Position numbers and translations under genes: made by a program. From the NCBI GenBank assembly GCA_021629085.1, contig JAJXRJ010000046.1, positions 1 through 10,873 on the forward strand: a DNA stretch of 10,873 nucleotides, given 5' to 3'. Of the stretch, positions 1-7,668 are shown piece by piece. This DNA is from Oscillospiraceae bacterium (GTDB taxonomy: Bacteria > Bacillota > Clostridia > UMGS1810). The stretch's first letter is position 1; the number at the start of each line of letters is the position of its first letter. The notes beneath the pieces were generated by a model that did not search any database, was not told the DNA's origin, and saw only the letters and a program-made list of their open reading frames with translations.

Positions 1-1
1 G

Positions 2-18
2 TTTGTATAAAATACAAA
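2..18. promoter_or_regulatory. Perfect inverted repeat, possible operator of the rpiR-type gene
   Basis: The arms TTTGTAT and ATACAAA are perfect inverted repeats around a 3-base AAA spacer. A TATAAA-like -10 element (6-11) lies inside the dyad, so a protein bound here would cover the promoter. The matching -35 would be outside the window. RpiR-family regulators bind palindromes and often control their own gene, so autoregulation is a reasonable inference, but no sequence-specific knowledge ties this motif to the family. Confidence 0.4.
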
Positions 19-56
19 TGAAATTTATTTTCACTTTATGCGATTTGGAGGATAGG

Positions 57-893
57 ATGAACCGGATACTGTTACAAATTCAAGTGCTGTATGAGAAAAT
101 GGGGCGGGCGGAAAAGAAAATTGCAGACTGGGTGCTCAAAAACCCGGGCGGGCTGATACCGCTTTCCATCTGTGAGCTTGCAGACGCCTGCGACTGCAGC
201 GAGGCAACGGTAGTGCGATTTGCACGCCGGCTGGGGTTTGACGGATATCAAGCGCTAAAAATTTCGCTTGCAAGGCTTGAGGGAAATGTCAATATCAGCT
301 CGACCATCAAAAAAAGCGACACCTGTATGGAGATGTTTGAAAAGGTGTCCAATGATATTTACTATTCCTTGGAAAAGACAAAACAGGCACTCTCCGAGGA
401 GCCGCTTTTGCGCGCTGCTAAAGCCATTGCCGCCGCAAGCACTGTGGTCACCTATGGCCTTGGAAACTCCGCGGCTGTGGCAATGGACGCACAGCACAAA
501 TTTATGCGTGCGGGCTGCCGGGCCACAGCCTATTGCGACAACCACATGCAGGCCATCAACGCCTCCCATCTGACAGAAGGCGATGTCGCCATCGGCATTT
601 CCCATTCGGGGTCGTCAAAGGACATTGTGGAAGCTTTAAAAATTGCCCGGGAAAACGGCGCAACCACCATTTGTATCACCAATAAAGGAAAGTCGCCCAT
701 TTTAAAGCAGAGTGACATTGTGCTCTATACCGCTTCTAACGAAACACAGTACAGCATTTTGGGCTTAAATTCCCGCATCGCCCAGCTTGCCATCATCAAC
801 ACGCTGTATTTTTATATTGTTTGTCACCGAGATGAAGCGGCGATGCGCGCCATTGAAAATACTGAGCAGGCACTGCTTAGCAAAAAATATTGA
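57..893 (+). CDS. MurR/RpiR family transcriptional regulator (HTH + SIS)
   Basis: Predicted DNA-binding regulator that senses a phosphorylated sugar. The 278-residue product has the family layout and usual length: an N-terminal HTH_6 domain (about 1-77, recognition region around SICELADACDCSEATVVRFA at 37-56) and a C-terminal SIS sugar-isomerase fold (about 125-255) with GLGNSA and SHSGSS, the loop that contacts phosphosugars. The ATG at 57 is chosen because GGAGG (47-51) precedes it at good spacing; the frame stays open back to a TTG at 3, but that would make an atypical hydrophobic extension. It lies upstream of glmU, whose product makes an amino-sugar nucleotide, so an amino-sugar phosphate ligand is conceivable. 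However, the family controls many sugar pathways, and glmU has its own promoter. Family assignment is firm; ligand and targets are unknown. Confidence 0.93.
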   Translation: MNRILLQIQVLYEKMGRAEKKIADWVLKNPGGLIPLSICELADACDCSEATVVRFARRLGFDGYQALKISLARLEGNVNISSTIKKSDTCMEMFEKVSNDIYYSLEKTKQALSEEPLLRAAKAIAAASTVVTYGLGNSAAVAMDAQHKFMRAGCRATAYCDNHMQAINASHLTEGDVAIGISHSGSSKDIVEALKIARENGATTICITNKGKSPILKQSDIVLYTASNETQYSILGLNSRIAQLAIINTLYFYIVCHRDEAAMRAIENTEQALLSKKY

Positions 894-904
894 GTACATT
901 TGCA

Positions 905-924
905 CAAAATCCTGTCGGATTTTG
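905..924 (+). other. Perfect 8-bp hairpin after the rpiR-type gene
   Basis: CAAAATCC and GGATTTTG form a perfect 8-base-pair stem around a TGTC loop, 11 bases after the regulator's stop codon. It sits where a terminator would be expected, but the stem is AT-rich and GGAAAG, not a T-run, follows. It may be a weak terminator or a 3' end stabiliser. Confidence 0.45.
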
Positions 925-964
925 GAAAGATTTCTTGTAGTTCGGAAAAAATTTTAAAAATCAC

Positions 965-993
965 TTGAAAATTAAATAAAAAAAACGTACAAT
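965..993 (+). promoter_or_regulatory. Sigma-A-type promoter of glmU
   Basis: TTGAAA (965-970) and TACAAT (988-993) are separated by exactly 17 bases, each one mismatch from consensus. The surrounding A/T-rich tract fits a strong vegetative promoter. The predicted transcription start is near 1000, giving an untranslated leader of about 37 bases. This promoter probably drives glmU and, through the short gaps, the downstream block. Confidence 0.75.
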
Positions 994-1000
994 AAAATGG

Positions 1001-1015
1001 GAATTGAATCAATTC
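1001..1015. promoter_or_regulatory. Perfect dyad at the predicted glmU transcription start
   Basis: GAATTG and CAATTC form a perfect inverted repeat around a 3-base AAT spacer, starting within a base or two of the predicted +1. As DNA it is in the right place for a repressor operator; as RNA it would fold into a 6-bp hairpin with a triloop at the very 5' end of the transcript. The sequence does not resemble the dyad at 2-18. Which role applies, if any, is inference. Confidence 0.4.
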
Positions 1016-1017
1016 AT

Positions 1018-1026
1018 AGGTGGGAG
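1018..1026 (+). promoter_or_regulatory. Ribosome binding site selecting the GTG start of glmU
   Basis: AGGTGGGAG lies 10 bases before the GTG at 1037. It supports that start over the in-frame TTG at 1004, which would lie almost at the predicted transcription start. Confidence 0.7.
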
Positions 1027-1036
1027 TGTTTTTAGA

Positions 1037-2401
1037 GTGTCAAAATTTTGTGCAGTAATTTTGGCGGCCGGCCAGGGCACAAGAATGAAGTCCAACCTGC
1101 TAAAGGTGATGCACCGGGTGTCCAACAAACCGCTGATTGAATGGGTGTACGACGCCTGCAGCAAGGCCGGGAGCGAAAAAACCGTCATGGTAATCGGCCA
1201 TAATCGGGAGCAGGTCATTGCCCACATGGGGGAGGACAAAACCTATGCGGTGCAGGAAGAACGCCTGGGCACAGGCCATGCGGTGCTTTGTGCAAAGCCA
1301 GCGTTTTCGGACTATGCGGGCACCATTGTGGTGCTAAACGGCGACACGCCGCTTCTAAGCGAACATCTCATCCGCAGTGCGGTTGCGCATCATGAACAGT
1401 CGGGCAATCGTGCCACTGTCATCACCGCCGTTTTGGACGACCCGGCTGGGTATGGCCGGATTGTCAAAGATGCGGACGGCAATCTTTTAAAAATTGTAGA
1501 GAAAAAAGACGCGACTGAGGCGGAAACGAAAATTGCAGAAATCAATTCAGGCATGTACTGCTTTGATGCAAAAGCGCTGTTTATGGCGCTAAAAAAGGTT
1601 GGTAACAACAATGCGCAGGGCGAATATTATCTGACTGACACCATTTCTGTGTTAAAGTCAGAACATCAAAAAGTGGGGGTGTATACGGTGAGCAATCCAG
1701 ATGAAATTTTAGGCGTCAACGACCGGATGGATTTGGCGGCTGCACAAAAAATCAAAAATGCACAAATCCTTGAAAAACACATGAAAAACGGTGTAACCAT
1801 CATTGACCCGAACAATACATATATCGACGAGGAAGTGGAAATTGGGCAGGACACAGTGGTGTATCCCAACTCGTTTTTAAAGGGAGAAAGCAAAATCGGC
1901 AAAAACTGTGAAATTGGCCCCGGCGCCAACATCACCAATACCAAGATTGGCGACGGTGTGAAGTTTTTAAATTCCGTTGCGGTGGATGCAAAAATCGGCA
2001 CAGGCACTACGGTTGGGCCGTTTGCCTACATCCGGCCCAAGTCTGACATCGGTGAAAAGGTGAAAATCGGCGACTTTGTTGAGGTGAAAAACTCAGTCAT
2101 TGGAAATGGTACGAAAATTTCGCACTTAACCTATGTGGGCGACAGCGACGTGGGCCAAAACATCAACTTTGGCTGTGGCACCATTACGGTGAACTACGAC
2201 GGCAAGAACAAGTTCCGCACAGTGATTGAAGACAATGCGTTTATCGGCTGCAACACCAATCTTGTCGCACCCGTCAAAGTCAACAAAAACGCATTTATCG
2301 CGGCTGGTTCCACCATCACAGAGGATGTGGACGCAGATTCTTTGGCCATTGCAAGATGCCGCCAAACCGTAAAAAAAGACTGGAGAAAAAATAAAAAATA
2401 A
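1037..2401 (+). CDS. glmU: Bifunctional UDP-GlcNAc pyrophosphorylase / glucosamine-1-phosphate acetyltransferase
   Basis: Cytosolic enzyme that acetylates GlcN-1-P with acetyl-CoA and then joins GlcNAc-1-P to UTP, giving UDP-GlcNAc for peptidoglycan and wall polymers. The 454-residue length matches the family. The N-terminal uridyltransferase domain (about 1-230) has LAAGQGTRMKS (9-19) for nucleotide binding, GTGHA (78-82) and NGDTPLL, whose Asp103 corresponds to the Mg2+ ligand. The C-terminal half (about 250-454) is a left-handed beta-helix of hexapeptide repeats ending in the acetyltransferase site; His363 in SHLTYVGD is the catalytic base known from E. coli GlmU. Both active sites look intact. 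The GTG start is chosen from the ribosome binding site and the family N-terminus. It has its own promoter (965-993) and begins a colinear block with prs, pth and mfd. Confidence 0.98.
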   Translation: MSKFCAVILAAGQGTRMKSNLLKVMHRVSNKPLIEWVYDACSKAGSEKTVMVIGHNREQVIAHMGEDKTYAVQEERLGTGHAVLCAKPAFSDYAGTIVVLNGDTPLLSEHLIRSAVAHHEQSGNRATVITAVLDDPAGYGRIVKDADGNLLKIVEKKDATEAETKIAEINSGMYCFDAKALFMALKKVGNNNAQGEYYLTDTISVLKSEHQKVGVYTVSNPDEILGVNDRMDLAAAQKIKNAQILEKHMKNGVTIIDPNNTYIDEEVEIGQDTVVYPNSFLKGESKIGKNCEIGPGANITNTKIGDGVKFLNSVAVDAKIGTGTTVGPFAYIRPKSDIGEKVKIGDFVEVKNSVIGNGTKISHLTYVGDSDVGQNINFGCGTITVNYDGKNKFRTVIEDNAFIGCNTNLVAPVKVNKNAFIAAGSTITEDVDADSLAIARCRQTVKKDWRKNKK

Positions 2402-2413
2402 AAATATCATGTC

Positions 2414-2459
2414 GGCATCACCGCGCCTGTGCCATGCACTGTGCGCGTTTATGCATGCC
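2414..2459 (+). other. Nested inverted repeats in the glmU-prs gap
   Basis: Three nested arm pairs share one centre: GGCAT (2414-2418) with ATGCC (2455-2459), CGCGC (2422-2426) with GCGCG (2443-2447), and GTGC (2429-2432) with GCAC (2436-2439) around a CAT loop. The RNA would form a long interrupted hairpin 28 bases before the prs start. No T-run follows in the direction of transcription, so an intrinsic terminator is unlikely. Processing, mRNA stability or prs leader control are possible. Confidence 0.5.
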
Positions 2460-2487
2460 AAAAACCAAATTGGGAGGTTTATTACAA

Positions 2488-3444
2488 ATGATAGCGCACG
2501 GTAAAAACATCAAAATTTTTTCGGCAAATTCCCACCCTGTTTTGGCGAAAAAAATTGCCGACTATTTGGGGATTTCGGTGGGCAATTCTGAAGTGGGTAC
2601 GTTTTCGGACGGCGAAATTTTCTTAAATATCAATGAAACAGTTCGCGGCTCGGATGTATTTGTCGTCCAGTCCACCTGTGACCCGGTCAACAACAACATC
2701 ATGGAGCTGCTCATTATGATTGACGCGTTTAAGCGTGCGTCCGCGGGCCGGATTACGGCGGTGATCCCGTATTTTGGATATGCGCGCCAGGATCGGAAGG
2801 CCAAAGCGCGTGACCCGATTTCCTCCAAGCTGGTGGCGGATTTGATTGCCACTGCCGGTGCTGACCGTGTGCTGACCATGGACTTGCACGCACCGCAGAT
2901 CCAGGGGTTTTTTAACATCCCGGTGGACCATCTTTTGGGCGTGCCGGTGCTGGCAAAATACTATAAGGAAACGTTTAAAGACATTTTGGGAGAAACCGTT
3001 GTGGTTTCGCCCGATCTTGGCAGTGTGACGCGTGCCCGCAACTTTGCCCAGCGGCTGGATGTGCCCATTGCGATTATCGACAAGCGCCGTCCGCGTGCAA
3101 ATGTTGCAGAGGTGATGAATATCATCGGCGATATTAAGGATAAAAATGTCATTTTGGTAGATGATATGATTGACACAGCAGGCACCATCACACAGGGTGC
3201 GCAGGCACTTTTGGACCGCGGGGCGAAAAAGGTGTTCGCCTGCTGTACACACGGTGTATTGTCTGGACCAGCCATTGACCGGCTGAAAGATTCTTGCATT
3301 GAGGAGCTGGTGATGCTAGACACCATCCCGCTCCCGCCCGAAAAGCAGTTTGACCGTATCAAAACCCTGTCGGTCGCGCCGGTGTTCGGCGAGGCCATTG
3401 AGCGTATTTATGAGGAAGTGTCGGTCAGCACCCTTTTCATTTAA
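2488..3444 (+). CDS. prs: Ribose-phosphate pyrophosphokinase (PRPP synthetase)
   Basis: Transfers pyrophosphate from ATP to ribose 5-phosphate to make PRPP, the precursor for purines, pyrimidines, NAD, histidine and tryptophan. The 318-residue product has the usual length of the class I enzyme. Visible motifs are YARQDRKAKARDPISSK of the ATP-binding region, DLHAPQIQGFF (132-142) with its metal-binding His134, the flexible catalytic loop in PDLGSVTRAR, and the PRPP-binding loop VDDMIDTAGT (224-233). All are intact. The ATG at 2488 is chosen because GGGAGG (2472-2477) precedes it by 10 bases and the product then begins like other Prs proteins (KNIKIFSANSHPVLA); an in-frame ATG at 2434 lies inside the hairpin region and is not credible. 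It probably shares transcripts with glmU and pth. Feedback control by ADP and phosphate is expected from the family. Confidence 0.98.
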   Translation: MIAHGKNIKIFSANSHPVLAKKIADYLGISVGNSEVGTFSDGEIFLNINETVRGSDVFVVQSTCDPVNNNIMELLIMIDAFKRASAGRITAVIPYFGYARQDRKAKARDPISSKLVADLIATAGADRVLTMDLHAPQIQGFFNIPVDHLLGVPVLAKYYKETFKDILGETVVVSPDLGSVTRARNFAQRLDVPIAIIDKRRPRANVAEVMNIIGDIKDKNVILVDDMIDTAGTITQGAQALLDRGAKKVFACCTHGVLSGPAIDRLKDSCIEELVMLDTIPLPPEKQFDRIKTLSVAPVFGEAIERIYEEVSVSTLFI

Positions 3445-3469
3445 TTACTTTGTAAATGATACACACTTG

Positions 3470-3500
3470 TCAGCTCGGGGCCCATCTGGCTCCGGGCTGA
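3470..3500 (+). other. Strong 13-bp hairpin in the prs-pth gap
   Basis: A 31-base segment folds into a continuous 13-base-pair stem, including two G-T(U) pairs, around a CATCT loop; the outer arms are TCAGC and GCTGA and the inner part is G/C-rich. It ends 27 bases before the pth start. The bases that follow (ACGTTTC) do not form a terminator T-run, so partial termination, RNase processing or protection of the prs 3' end is more likely than a full stop. Confidence 0.6.
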
Positions 3501-3527
3501 ACGTTTCAAAGAGGGAGAATTTATGCG

Positions 3528-4100
3528 ATGTATCTTGTAGCAGGGCTGGGGAATCCCGACAAAAAATACGGCTGTACCCGGCACAATATTGGATTTGACG
3601 CAGTGGATATGATTGCGGATGCATTTCAAATCAAGGTGAAAAAAATCAAATATAAGGCGGTTTTGGGCGACGGCGAAATTGCGGGGGAAAAAGTCATTTT
3701 GGCAAAGCCGCAGACATATATGAATAACAGTGGAGAAAGCGTGCGCGATATAGCGGCGTTTTATAAAATCCCGCCTGCGCATATCATTATTTTTCACGAC
3801 GATATCAGCATTGACGCCGGCCGGGTGCGTATCCGCGAAAAGGGGAGCGACGGCGGGCACAACGGCATTAAGTCCATCATCTATCAGCTTGTGAGCGATC
3901 AGTTTGTCCGCGTAAAGCTGGGTGTGGGCGCGCCAAGCCAGCCCGGCTATGAATTGGCAGACTATGTTTTGGGTAAATTTACAAAGGAAGATTTAAACGC
4001 GATCCTTCCGGTTTTAAAGGCCTGTCCGGACATTGCGAAAAGTATCATTGCGCATGGCCCGGGCTATGCTATGAACCAGTATAACGGAATGAACTTCTAA
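3528..4100 (+). CDS. pth: Peptidyl-tRNA hydrolase
   Basis: Cleaves the ester bond of peptidyl-tRNAs released from stalled or aborted ribosomes, freeing tRNA for reuse. At 190 residues it has normal Pth length. The N-terminus MYLVAGLGNP carries conserved Asn9; TRHNIGF supplies catalytic His19; YMNNSG gives Asn66; HDD gives Asp91, the partner of the catalytic His; GHNG gives Asn112. The complete set corresponds to E. coli Asn10, His20, Asn68, Asp93 and Asn114. GAGGGAG precedes the ATG at about 11 bases; another ATG at 3523 is out of frame. The gene lies 83 bases after prs and 39 bases before mfd, the usual Bacillota order, and no separate promoter is evident. Confidence 0.98.
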   Translation: MYLVAGLGNPDKKYGCTRHNIGFDAVDMIADAFQIKVKKIKYKAVLGDGEIAGEKVILAKPQTYMNNSGESVRDIAAFYKIPPAHIIIFHDDISIDAGRVRIREKGSDGGHNGIKSIIYQLVSDQFVRVKLGVGAPSQPGYELADYVLGKFTKEDLNAILPVLKACPDIAKSIIAHGPGYAMNQYNGMNF

Positions 4101-4116
4101 GCACCTATGCAGCTTG

Positions 4117-4129
4117 GAGGGGAAAGGAG
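4117..4129 (+). promoter_or_regulatory. Double Shine-Dalgarno region before mfd
   Basis: Two purine-rich motifs occur in a row, GGAGGGG and AAAGGAG. The second ends 10 bases before the ATG at 4140 and is the functional choice. This decides the mfd start over the ATG at 4107, which lies upstream of both motifs. Confidence 0.65.
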
Positions 4130-4139
4130 CAAACACCGC

Positions 4140-7100
4140 ATGCACGCTTTGGCAAATATCAGCAGCCTATATCCCGAGCTTCGGGCAATTGAACAAAGCG
4201 TCGCCACTGGGCGGACGCCAGTTTCGGTTGCGGGGGCGACTGGGTCACAGAAGCATCATCTTATCTATTCTACAGCAGCCAATTTGGGCAAAAAAGCGCT
4301 GGTCATTGCGCCCGATGAAACCTCTGCCCGGCAAATCCGGGAAGATCTGGCGGCGCTGTTTTCCGGTGCGGTTTTGCTGTTCCCCACAAAAGAATATGTG
4401 TTTTACGATGTGGACGTATCCACTAAGGAAAACGAGGCGGCGCGCATCCGGGTGTTGAGCGGGATCCCTGATTGCGCTGCGGTGGTGGCAAGCGCCGCTG
4501 CCGTCATGCAGTACACGGTAAAAAAAGCGTTTTTTGACAAATACTTAAAAACCATACGGACAGGGGACGTCATCTCACTCCCCGGCCTTTTGGAGCGGCT
4601 GCTTGCCATGGGCTATAAACGGGTGCCAACGGTGGAGGGCCGGGGCCAATGTTCAGTGCGCGGGTCTATCGTGGACATCTTTTCCCCTAATTTTGACAAC
4701 CCAGTGCGCATTGAGCTGTTTGACGACGAGGTGGACACCATCCGCGAATTTGACTGTGTGACACAAGTTTCGGTGCAAATGCTTCCTGCTGCCACAATTT
4801 GTCCCGCTGTGGAGCTGCTGGCGGAAGCCGACGGCAAGGCGCGCGTGATGGAGGCCATTCGAAACCAGAAAAATGAGAACCTGCATATAGACCTTGAAAA
4901 ACTGGACGAAACCGGCGTATTTCCGTCGGCCGACAAATACCTTCCGTTTTTTTACGACCCGCTCCCCACGTTGTTTGACTACATCCCGGATGACTGGGTG
5001 GTATTTGCTGACGAGCCTGCACGTCTATTTGACCGTGCGCACACCTTTGATAGGGAACAAAATGAAATAATTGCGTCCATGTTAGAAAAGGGGCTGTTCC
5101 CCAAAACGGGCAAGGACTATATTTTGCCAGCCTCTGGCCTGATTGGAAAGATCCTGCATTTTAATGCGGTGTTTATCAATGCGGTTTCCCATTTTTCCGG
5201 GGAGCTTGGCATAAAAGAGGCCGTCAACATCAGTGCAAAAACGCTGCCGCCCTATAGCGGCAAAACGGAATTTTTATTTGATGACATTGCGTTTTGGAAG
5301 AAAAATGCATACCGGGTGATACTGCTGATAAGTTCAAATACGCGAATGCAGACCATGCAAGATGAATTTTTTGCACGTGGCATTGACTGCACGGTTGTAG
5401 AATCCCTTGAAAAACTGCCCGAGCCGGGTCAGATTGTGATCGCGCCGGGCACACTGGAAAAAAGCTTTGAATATCCGACGATTAAAACCGTTGTGCTAAG
5501 CGACAGCGGCTTTTTCCATGCGCAAAAAAAGAAGCGCAAGCAAAAAAAATCCGGCAAACATGCGCTTAAAAGTTATGACGAACTCTCCGTCGGCGACTAT
5601 GTGGTGCACAATGTGCACGGCATTGGGCAGTATGTGGGCATCAAGCAGCTGGTGGTGGACGGTGTCACCAAGGATTACATCAAAATTAAATACAAATCGG
5701 GTGACTTTTTGTATGTGCCCACCAATCAGCTGGATTTGATTCACAAATACATGGGTGCGGATGCAAAAACCGTGAAGCTCAACAAGCTGGGCGGCGTGGA
5801 GTGGCAAAAGACCACGGCAAAGGTGAAAGAGAGCGTGCAGGCGCTGGCGCAGGATTTAATCCGGTTGTATGCAGAGCGCAGCCAGGTAAAGGGGCATGTG
5901 TTTTCGCCGGACACGCCGTGGCAAAAGCAGTTTGAAGACGGCTTTCCCTATGAGGAGACCAGCGACCAGCTAAAGTGTATTGAGGAAGTCAAGCACGATA
6001 TGGAGACGGGCGTGTGTATGGACCGCCTGCTTTGCGGCGATGTGGGCTATGGGAAAACCGAGGTGGCCATCCGCGCGGCGTTCAAATGTGTAATGGACGG
6101 CTTGCAAGTGGCGTATTTGGTGCCCACTACGATTTTGGCACAGCAGCATTTTAACACATTTTCCTCCCGGATGGCGGAATTCCCCGTGCGGGTGGAGATG
6201 ATGTCCCGCTTTAAAACCAAAGCAGAGCAAAAAAAGATTGCGGAAGGCATTAAAACCGGCGAGGTGGATATTGTCATCGGCACGCACCGGCTGCTGCAAA
6301 AGGATATTTCGTTCCCAAAACTGGGGCTTTTAATCATCGATGAGGAGCAGCGGTTTGGCGTGGGGCACAAAGAGGCACTCAAAGCGCTAAAAAAGAATGT
6401 CAATGTGCTCACACTCAGTGCCACGCCCATTCCCCGCACGCTCAATATGGCGCTCATTGGCATCCGCGATTTGAGCGTCATCACCGAGCCGCCGCAAGAC
6501 CGTTACCCAGTGCAGACGTTTGTGCTGGAGCGAAACGATGCGGTGATTGAAAACGCCATTGAGCGGGAGCTTGCACGCGGCGGGCAGGTGTATTACCTGT
6601 TTAACCGGGTGGAAAATATTGAATTAAAAGCACTAGAGATCCGCAATCTGTTTCCGGATGCGCGCATTGCAGTGGCACACGGCAAAATGAGCGAAACCCA
6701 GCTGGAAGAAATTATGGTGGATTTTCTAAACGGCGATATTGATATTCTCATCTGCACCACCATCATTGAAACCGGGCTGGATGTGGGAAACGTCAATACC
6801 ATTATCATTGAGCACGCCGACCGGCTGGGGCTTTCACAGCTCTATCAGCTCCGCGGGCGGGTGGGGCGGTCCAACCGGCTGGCCTACGCCTACCTCACCT
6901 ACGAAAAAAGCAAGGTATTAGACCAGACTGCGCAAAAACGGCTGCAGGCGGTCAAGGAGTTCACTGAATTTGGATCCGGATTTAAAATTGCCATGCGGGA
7001 TTTGGAAATCCGCGGTGCGGGCAACTTATTGGGCAAGCAGCAGCACGGCAATATGAACCTGGTGGGCTATGATATGTACTGTGCGCTATTGGAGCGCGCG

Positions 7101-7589
7101 GTGAAAGAGCTTCGGGGAGAAGCAGTGCCTGACGCGGTGGAAACAGCGGTTGATTTGGATGTGAGCGCATACATCCCGCAAGAATATATCACAGATGAAA
7201 CCGTGCGGATTGAGATGTATAAAAAAATTGCGGCGATTGTAGATGAATCTGATTATTCGGATATGGCGGACGAGCTGATTGACCGGTTTGGCGCATTCCC
7301 AGACTGTGTGACCAATCTTTTGGACATTGCCTACATCAAATCGCTTTGCCAACAGGCGGGAATCTCTGAGGTAAATCAAAAAGACGGCATGGTCATCTTT
7401 ACATTTGACAAAACGGTCAGCCCTAAAGCGATTGTGGAGATTTTGGCGGACAAAACCTATAAGATTATGTTTTCTTCCGGTGACAAGTCCTATTTGAGCT
7501 ACCGTTATGACAAAAACATGTTGTCCAATATTAAAATTATATTACAAAAATTATTAAAATCAGCACAGGACGAACATTATACTATATAA
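4140..7589 (+). CDS. mfd: Transcription-repair coupling factor
   Basis: ATP-driven DNA translocase that removes RNA polymerase stalled at DNA damage and recruits the UvrA nucleotide-excision machinery. The 1149 residues cover the whole family layout. The N-terminal UvrB-like module (about 1-380) has a degenerate P-loop, as usual. The CarD-like RNA-polymerase interaction domain runs about 480-545 (YDELSVGDYVVHNVHGIGQY). The RecG-like motor follows, with Walker A GDVGYGKT (633-640), DEEQ box (734-737), SATPIPRT, and GRVGR in the second helicase lobe. The RDLEIRGAGNLLGKQQHG element matches the TRG translocation motif (about 950-970). The C-terminal TRCF domain runs from about 1000 to the end. 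All motor motifs are intact. It is 39 bases after pth; no promoter of its own was seen. Confidence 0.98.
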   Translation: MHALANISSLYPELRAIEQSVATGRTPVSVAGATGSQKHHLIYSTAANLGKKALVIAPDETSARQIREDLAALFSGAVLLFPTKEYVFYDVDVSTKENEAARIRVLSGIPDCAAVVASAAAVMQYTVKKAFFDKYLKTIRTGDVISLPGLLERLLAMGYKRVPTVEGRGQCSVRGSIVDIFSPNFDNPVRIELFDDEVDTIREFDCVTQVSVQMLPAATICPAVELLAEADGKARVMEAIRNQKNENLHIDLEKLDETGVFPSADKYLPFFYDPLPTLFDYIPDDWVVFADEPARLFDRAHTFDREQNEIIASMLEKGLFPKTGKDYILPASGLIGKILHFNAVFINAVSHFSGELGIKEAVNISAKTLPPYSGKTEFLFDDIAFWKKNAYRVILLISSNTRMQTMQDEFFARGIDCTVVESLEKLPEPGQIVIAPGTLEKSFEYPTIKTVVLSDSGFFHAQKKKRKQKKSGKHALKSYDELSVGDYVVHNVHGIGQYVGIKQLVVDGVTKDYIKIKYKSGDFLYVPTNQLDLIHKYMGADAKTVKLNKLGGVEWQKTTAKVKESVQALAQDLIRLYAERSQVKGHVFSPDTPWQKQFEDGFPYEETSDQLKCIEEVKHDMETGVCMDRLLCGDVGYGKTEVAIRAAFKCVMDGLQVAYLVPTTILAQQHFNTFSSRMAEFPVRVEMMSRFKTKAEQKKIAEGIKTGEVDIVIGTHRLLQKDISFPKLGLLIIDEEQRFGVGHKEALKALKKNVNVLTLSATPIPRTLNMALIGIRDLSVITEPPQDRYPVQTFVLERNDAVIENAIERELARGGQVYYLFNRVENIELKALEIRNLFPDARIAVAHGKMSETQLEEIMVDFLNGDIDILICTTIIETGLDVGNVNTIIIEHADRLGLSQLYQLRGRVGRSNRLAYAYLTYEKSKVLDQTAQKRLQAVKEFTEFGSGFKIAMRDLEIRGAGNLLGKQQHGNMNLVGYDMYCALLERAVKELRGEAVPDAVETAVDLDVSAYIPQEYITDETVRIEMYKKIAAIVDESDYSDMADELIDRFGAFPDCVTNLLDIAYIKSLCQQAGISEVNQKDGMVIFTFDKTVSPKAIVEILADKTYKIMFSSGDKSYLSYRYDKNMLSNIKIILQKLLKSAQDEHYTI

Positions 7590-7668
7590 TAAACTTAAAC
7601 TTATCTTGGAAGTATAAAGAACAGCTTTTTGCATTTTTATTCACGCAAAAGAAAGGGAAGGGTTATTC

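Noticed and set aside
905..924. Hairpin after the regulator as a rho-independent terminator
   Set aside because: The stem is AT-rich and no T-run follows, so I list it only as a hairpin.
2623..3252. Long antisense open frame of 209 codons on the minus strand inside prs
   Set aside because: It lies wholly opposite a confidently identified prs gene, has no recognisable domain and no fitting ribosome binding site, and is rich in His/Arg/Cys as expected of an antisense shadow.
3350..3598. Open frame bridging the prs end and the pth start on the plus strand
   Set aside because: It overlaps both real genes in another frame and runs through the prs-pth hairpin; its predicted protein shows no family features.
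7590..7668. Possible promoter before the foldase gene (TATAAA at 7613-7618) and a weak TTTTGC/GCAAAA hairpin
   Set aside because: No convincing -35 lies 16-18 bases upstream, and the hairpin has a 12-base loop with a short AT-rich stem. Read-through from mfd is as likely.
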